Assembly (NCBI GenBank): GCA_937871145.1
Contig: CALMXN010000246.1
Location: 1 to 6,133, forward strand
DNA length: 6,133 bases
DNA from: an uncultured Clostridia bacterium
GTDB lineage: Bacteria > Bacillota > Clostridia > Oscillospirales > Ruminococcaceae
Direction of reading: 5' to 3'
In this document: in pieces, positions 4,758 to 6,133 of the stretch
Numbering within the stretch: the first letter of the stretch is position 1
How the letters are laid out: each line of letters starts with the position of its first letter
The notes under the pieces: model-generated
The model's input: the letters and a program-made list of their open reading frames with translations, nothing else
The model's database searches: none
Told to the model about the DNA's origin: nothing
Program-made: the position numbers and the translations under genes

Positions 4758-5789
4758 ATGGCAGTTAAAGTTGCAATTAATGGTTTTGGACGTATTGGAC
4801 GTCTTGCATTCAGACAGATGTTTGGTGCAGAAGGTTACGAAATAGTTGCTATCAACGATCTTACAGACCCAAAGATGCTTGCTCATCTTCTTAAGTATGA
4901 TACAGCACAGGGCGGTTACTGTGGAAGAATGGGCGAAGGTCTTCACACTGTAGAAGCTGGCGAAGATTCAATCACTGTTGATGGCAAGAAGATTACTATC
5001 TATGCTATGAAAGATGCTAAGGATCTTCCTTGGGGTAAAATCGGCGTAGACGTTGTTCTTGAGTGCACAGGTTTCTACTGTTCAAAAGAAAAATCACAGG
5101 CTCACATTGACGCTGGTGCAAAGAAAGTTGTTATTTCAGCTCCTGCTGGAAGCGACCTTCCTACAGTAGTTTTCAGTGTTAATGAAAAGGAACTCACAAA
5201 AGATGATACAATCATCTCAGCTGCTTCATGCACAACAAACTGCTTAGCTCCAATGGCTAAGACTCTTAATGATTTTGCTCAGATCCAGAGCGGTATCATG
5301 GCAACAATCCACGCTTACACAGGCGATCAGATGATTCTTGACGGGCCACACCGTAAGGGTGATCACAGAAGAGCTCGTGCTGGTGCTGCTAACATCGTTC
5401 CTAACTCAACAGGTGCTGCTAAGGCTATCGGTCTTGTAATTCCTGAATTGAACGGCAAGCTCATCGGTTCTGCACAGAGAGTTCCAGTTCCAACTGGTTC
5501 AACAACAATCCTTACAGCTGTTGTTAAGGGTAAAAACGTAACAAAGGAAGCTATCAATGCTGCTATGAAGGCTGCTGCTTCTGAATCATTCGGTTACAAC
5601 GAAGACGAAATCGTTTCTTCTGACGTTATCGGTATGAGATACGGTTCACTTTTTGATGCAACACAGACATTGGTTGCTAAAATTGCTGATGATCTTTACG
5701 AAGTACAGGTTGTTTCATGGTATGATAATGAAAATTCTTACACATCACAGATGGTTAGAACAATCAAATACTTTGCTGAACTTGCATAA
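4758..5789 (+). CDS. gap: Glyceraldehyde-3-phosphate dehydrogenase, NAD-dependent, type I
   Basis: GAPDH oxidises glyceraldehyde 3-phosphate to 1,3-bisphosphoglycerate with NAD+ and phosphate, in cytoplasmic glycolysis, as a tetramer. The 343-residue length is normal. The Rossmann glycine motif INGFGRIG covers residues 7-14. Asp34 in INDLTDP favours NAD over NADP. The catalytic Cys158 lies in SAASCTTNC and its partner His185 in ATIHAYTGD. The NSTGAAKA substrate loop and the C-terminal WYDNENSY with Asn324 are present. The start is set by a strong AGGAGG at 4742-4747, 10 nt before the ATG. Codons such as GCT, GTT and CTT are used often, as expected for a highly expressed gene. It stands alone, with its own promoter and a strong terminator. 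The pgk and tpi genes, which often follow gap in other Firmicutes, are not next to it; birA converges from the other side. Confidence 0.98.
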   Translation: MAVKVAINGFGRIGRLAFRQMFGAEGYEIVAINDLTDPKMLAHLLKYDTAQGGYCGRMGEGLHTVEAGEDSITVDGKKITIYAMKDAKDLPWGKIGVDVVLECTGFYCSKEKSQAHIDAGAKKVVISAPAGSDLPTVVFSVNEKELTKDDTIISAASCTTNCLAPMAKTLNDFAQIQSGIMATIHAYTGDQMILDGPHRKGDHRRARAGAANIVPNSTGAAKAIGLVIPELNGKLIGSAQRVPVPTGSTTILTAVVKGKNVTKEAINAAMKAAASESFGYNEDEIVSSDVIGMRYGSLFDATQTLVAKIADDLYEVQVVSWYDNENSYTSQMVRTIKYFAELA

Positions 5790-5807
5790 TTAAAGATATA
5801 CAATCAG

Positions 5808-5839
5808 TCCCCTGAGGAAAATTCCTCAGGGGATTTTTT
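5808..5839 (+). terminator. Intrinsic terminator of gap
   Basis: TCCCCTGAGGAA (5808-5819) and TTCCTCAGGGGA (5822-5833) form a perfect GC-rich stem of up to 12 bp, in practice 11 bp with a 4-nt loop, followed by six T's (5834-5839). It starts 18 nt after the gap stop. On the minus strand no T run follows, so it is weaker for the convergent birA gene, although birA ends only about 10 bp away. Confidence 0.95.
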
Positions 5840-5848
5840 ATTGGACTT

Positions 5849-6133
5849 TTATTTCGCTCTTACACTTACTTCACCTGAATTAAGTGCTTGTGTTTTTCCG
5901 TCCTCAAATCTCACAATAAGTCTTGCCTTATCATCAATTTCAATTGCTATTGCATTTGTTCTTGTGCCGTTATTTATTACTACTATGCTCTTTCCGATAA
6001 GGAAGGAGCGTTTTCTGTATTCATCAAGATATGATTTATCAGTAATATTATCACAGCACTCTGCTATGTTGTTCAGTATTTCACCAATAAGAATACTTCT
6101 CACCGGGCGAGGACTCTTATTCGGGAATATAGA
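5849..6133 (-). CDS. birA: Biotin-[acetyl-CoA-carboxylase] ligase, C-terminal fragment
   Basis: The last 94 residues of a gene that runs off the right edge. The reading frame stays open to the window end, so the GTG at 6103 is an internal valine rather than a start. The segment YRKRSFLIGKSIVV, then an IDDKARLIVRFEDGK strand pair, then LNSGEVSVRAK at the end, matches the small SH3-like C-terminal domain of BirA-type biotin ligases. The helix-rich stretch before it is the end of the catalytic domain. BirA attaches biotin to carboxylase carrier lysines using ATP, through biotinyl-AMP. The biotin-binding GRGR motif and any N-terminal DNA-binding domain lie outside the window, so it cannot be told whether this is a bifunctional repressor-ligase or a ligase only. 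It is convergent with gap. The call rests on recognition of this C-terminal motif. Confidence 0.85.
   Translation of the reverse strand, partial: SIFPNKSPRPVRSILIGEILNNIAECCDNITDKSYLDEYRKRSFLIGKSIVVINNGTRTNAIAIEIDDKARLIVRFEDGKTQALNSGEVSVRAK

Noticed and set aside
5849..6103. A stand-alone 84-residue small protein starting at GTG 6103
   Set aside because: The frame stays open to the window edge, the GTG has no clear ribosome site, and the sequence matches only the C-terminal end of biotin ligase.

Overview
The window looks like a chromosomal housekeeping stretch from a low-GC Gram-positive anaerobe. The best guess is a Clostridia member of the Ruminococcus/Oscillospiraceae type. The reasons are very AT-rich intergenic DNA, strong AGGAGG-type ribosome sites, a phosphofructokinase of the pyrophosphate-dependent type, a DUF6076-like protein, and the sequence style of the GAPDH and CTP synthase. 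There is no sign of mobile elements, CRISPR, rRNA or tRNA.

Layout, left to right. (1) At 1-123, minus strand, is the N-terminal 41 residues of a PPi-type 6-phosphofructokinase, cut by the window edge, with a near-consensus extended -10 promoter. (2) At 271-1494, minus, is a 407-residue protein of unknown function with a C-terminal four-cysteine zinc-site motif, bracketed by its own promoter and terminator. (3) At 1608-3209, minus, is complete CTP synthase (pyrG), followed by a strong terminator. (4) At 3343-4461, minus, is an orphan histidine-kinase-like protein with a PAS-like domain and a well-preserved HATPase domain, but no histidine where the phosphoacceptor should be. It starts with GTG. 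(5) At 4462-4757 is a 296-bp divergent regulatory region rich in palindromes. (6) At 4758-5789, plus, is glyceraldehyde-3-phosphate dehydrogenase (gap), a single-gene unit with a textbook terminator. (7) At 5849-6133, minus, is the C-terminal 94 residues of biotin-protein ligase (birA), convergent with gap and cut by the right edge.

The genes are mostly independent transcription units: three strong intrinsic terminators and four reasonable promoters separate them. The exception is the kinase-like gene and pyrG, which have no convincing terminator between them and could be partly co-transcribed. Functionally the window covers central glycolysis (phosphofructokinase, GAPDH), CTP synthesis and biotin attachment, with two less understood proteins. 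The least explained items are the histidine-less kinase-like protein, the zinc-motif protein, the cluster of inverted repeats between the kinase-like gene and gap, and a consensus-like plus-strand promoter that fires antisense into the zinc-motif gene. I did not find a clear new multi-gene system.
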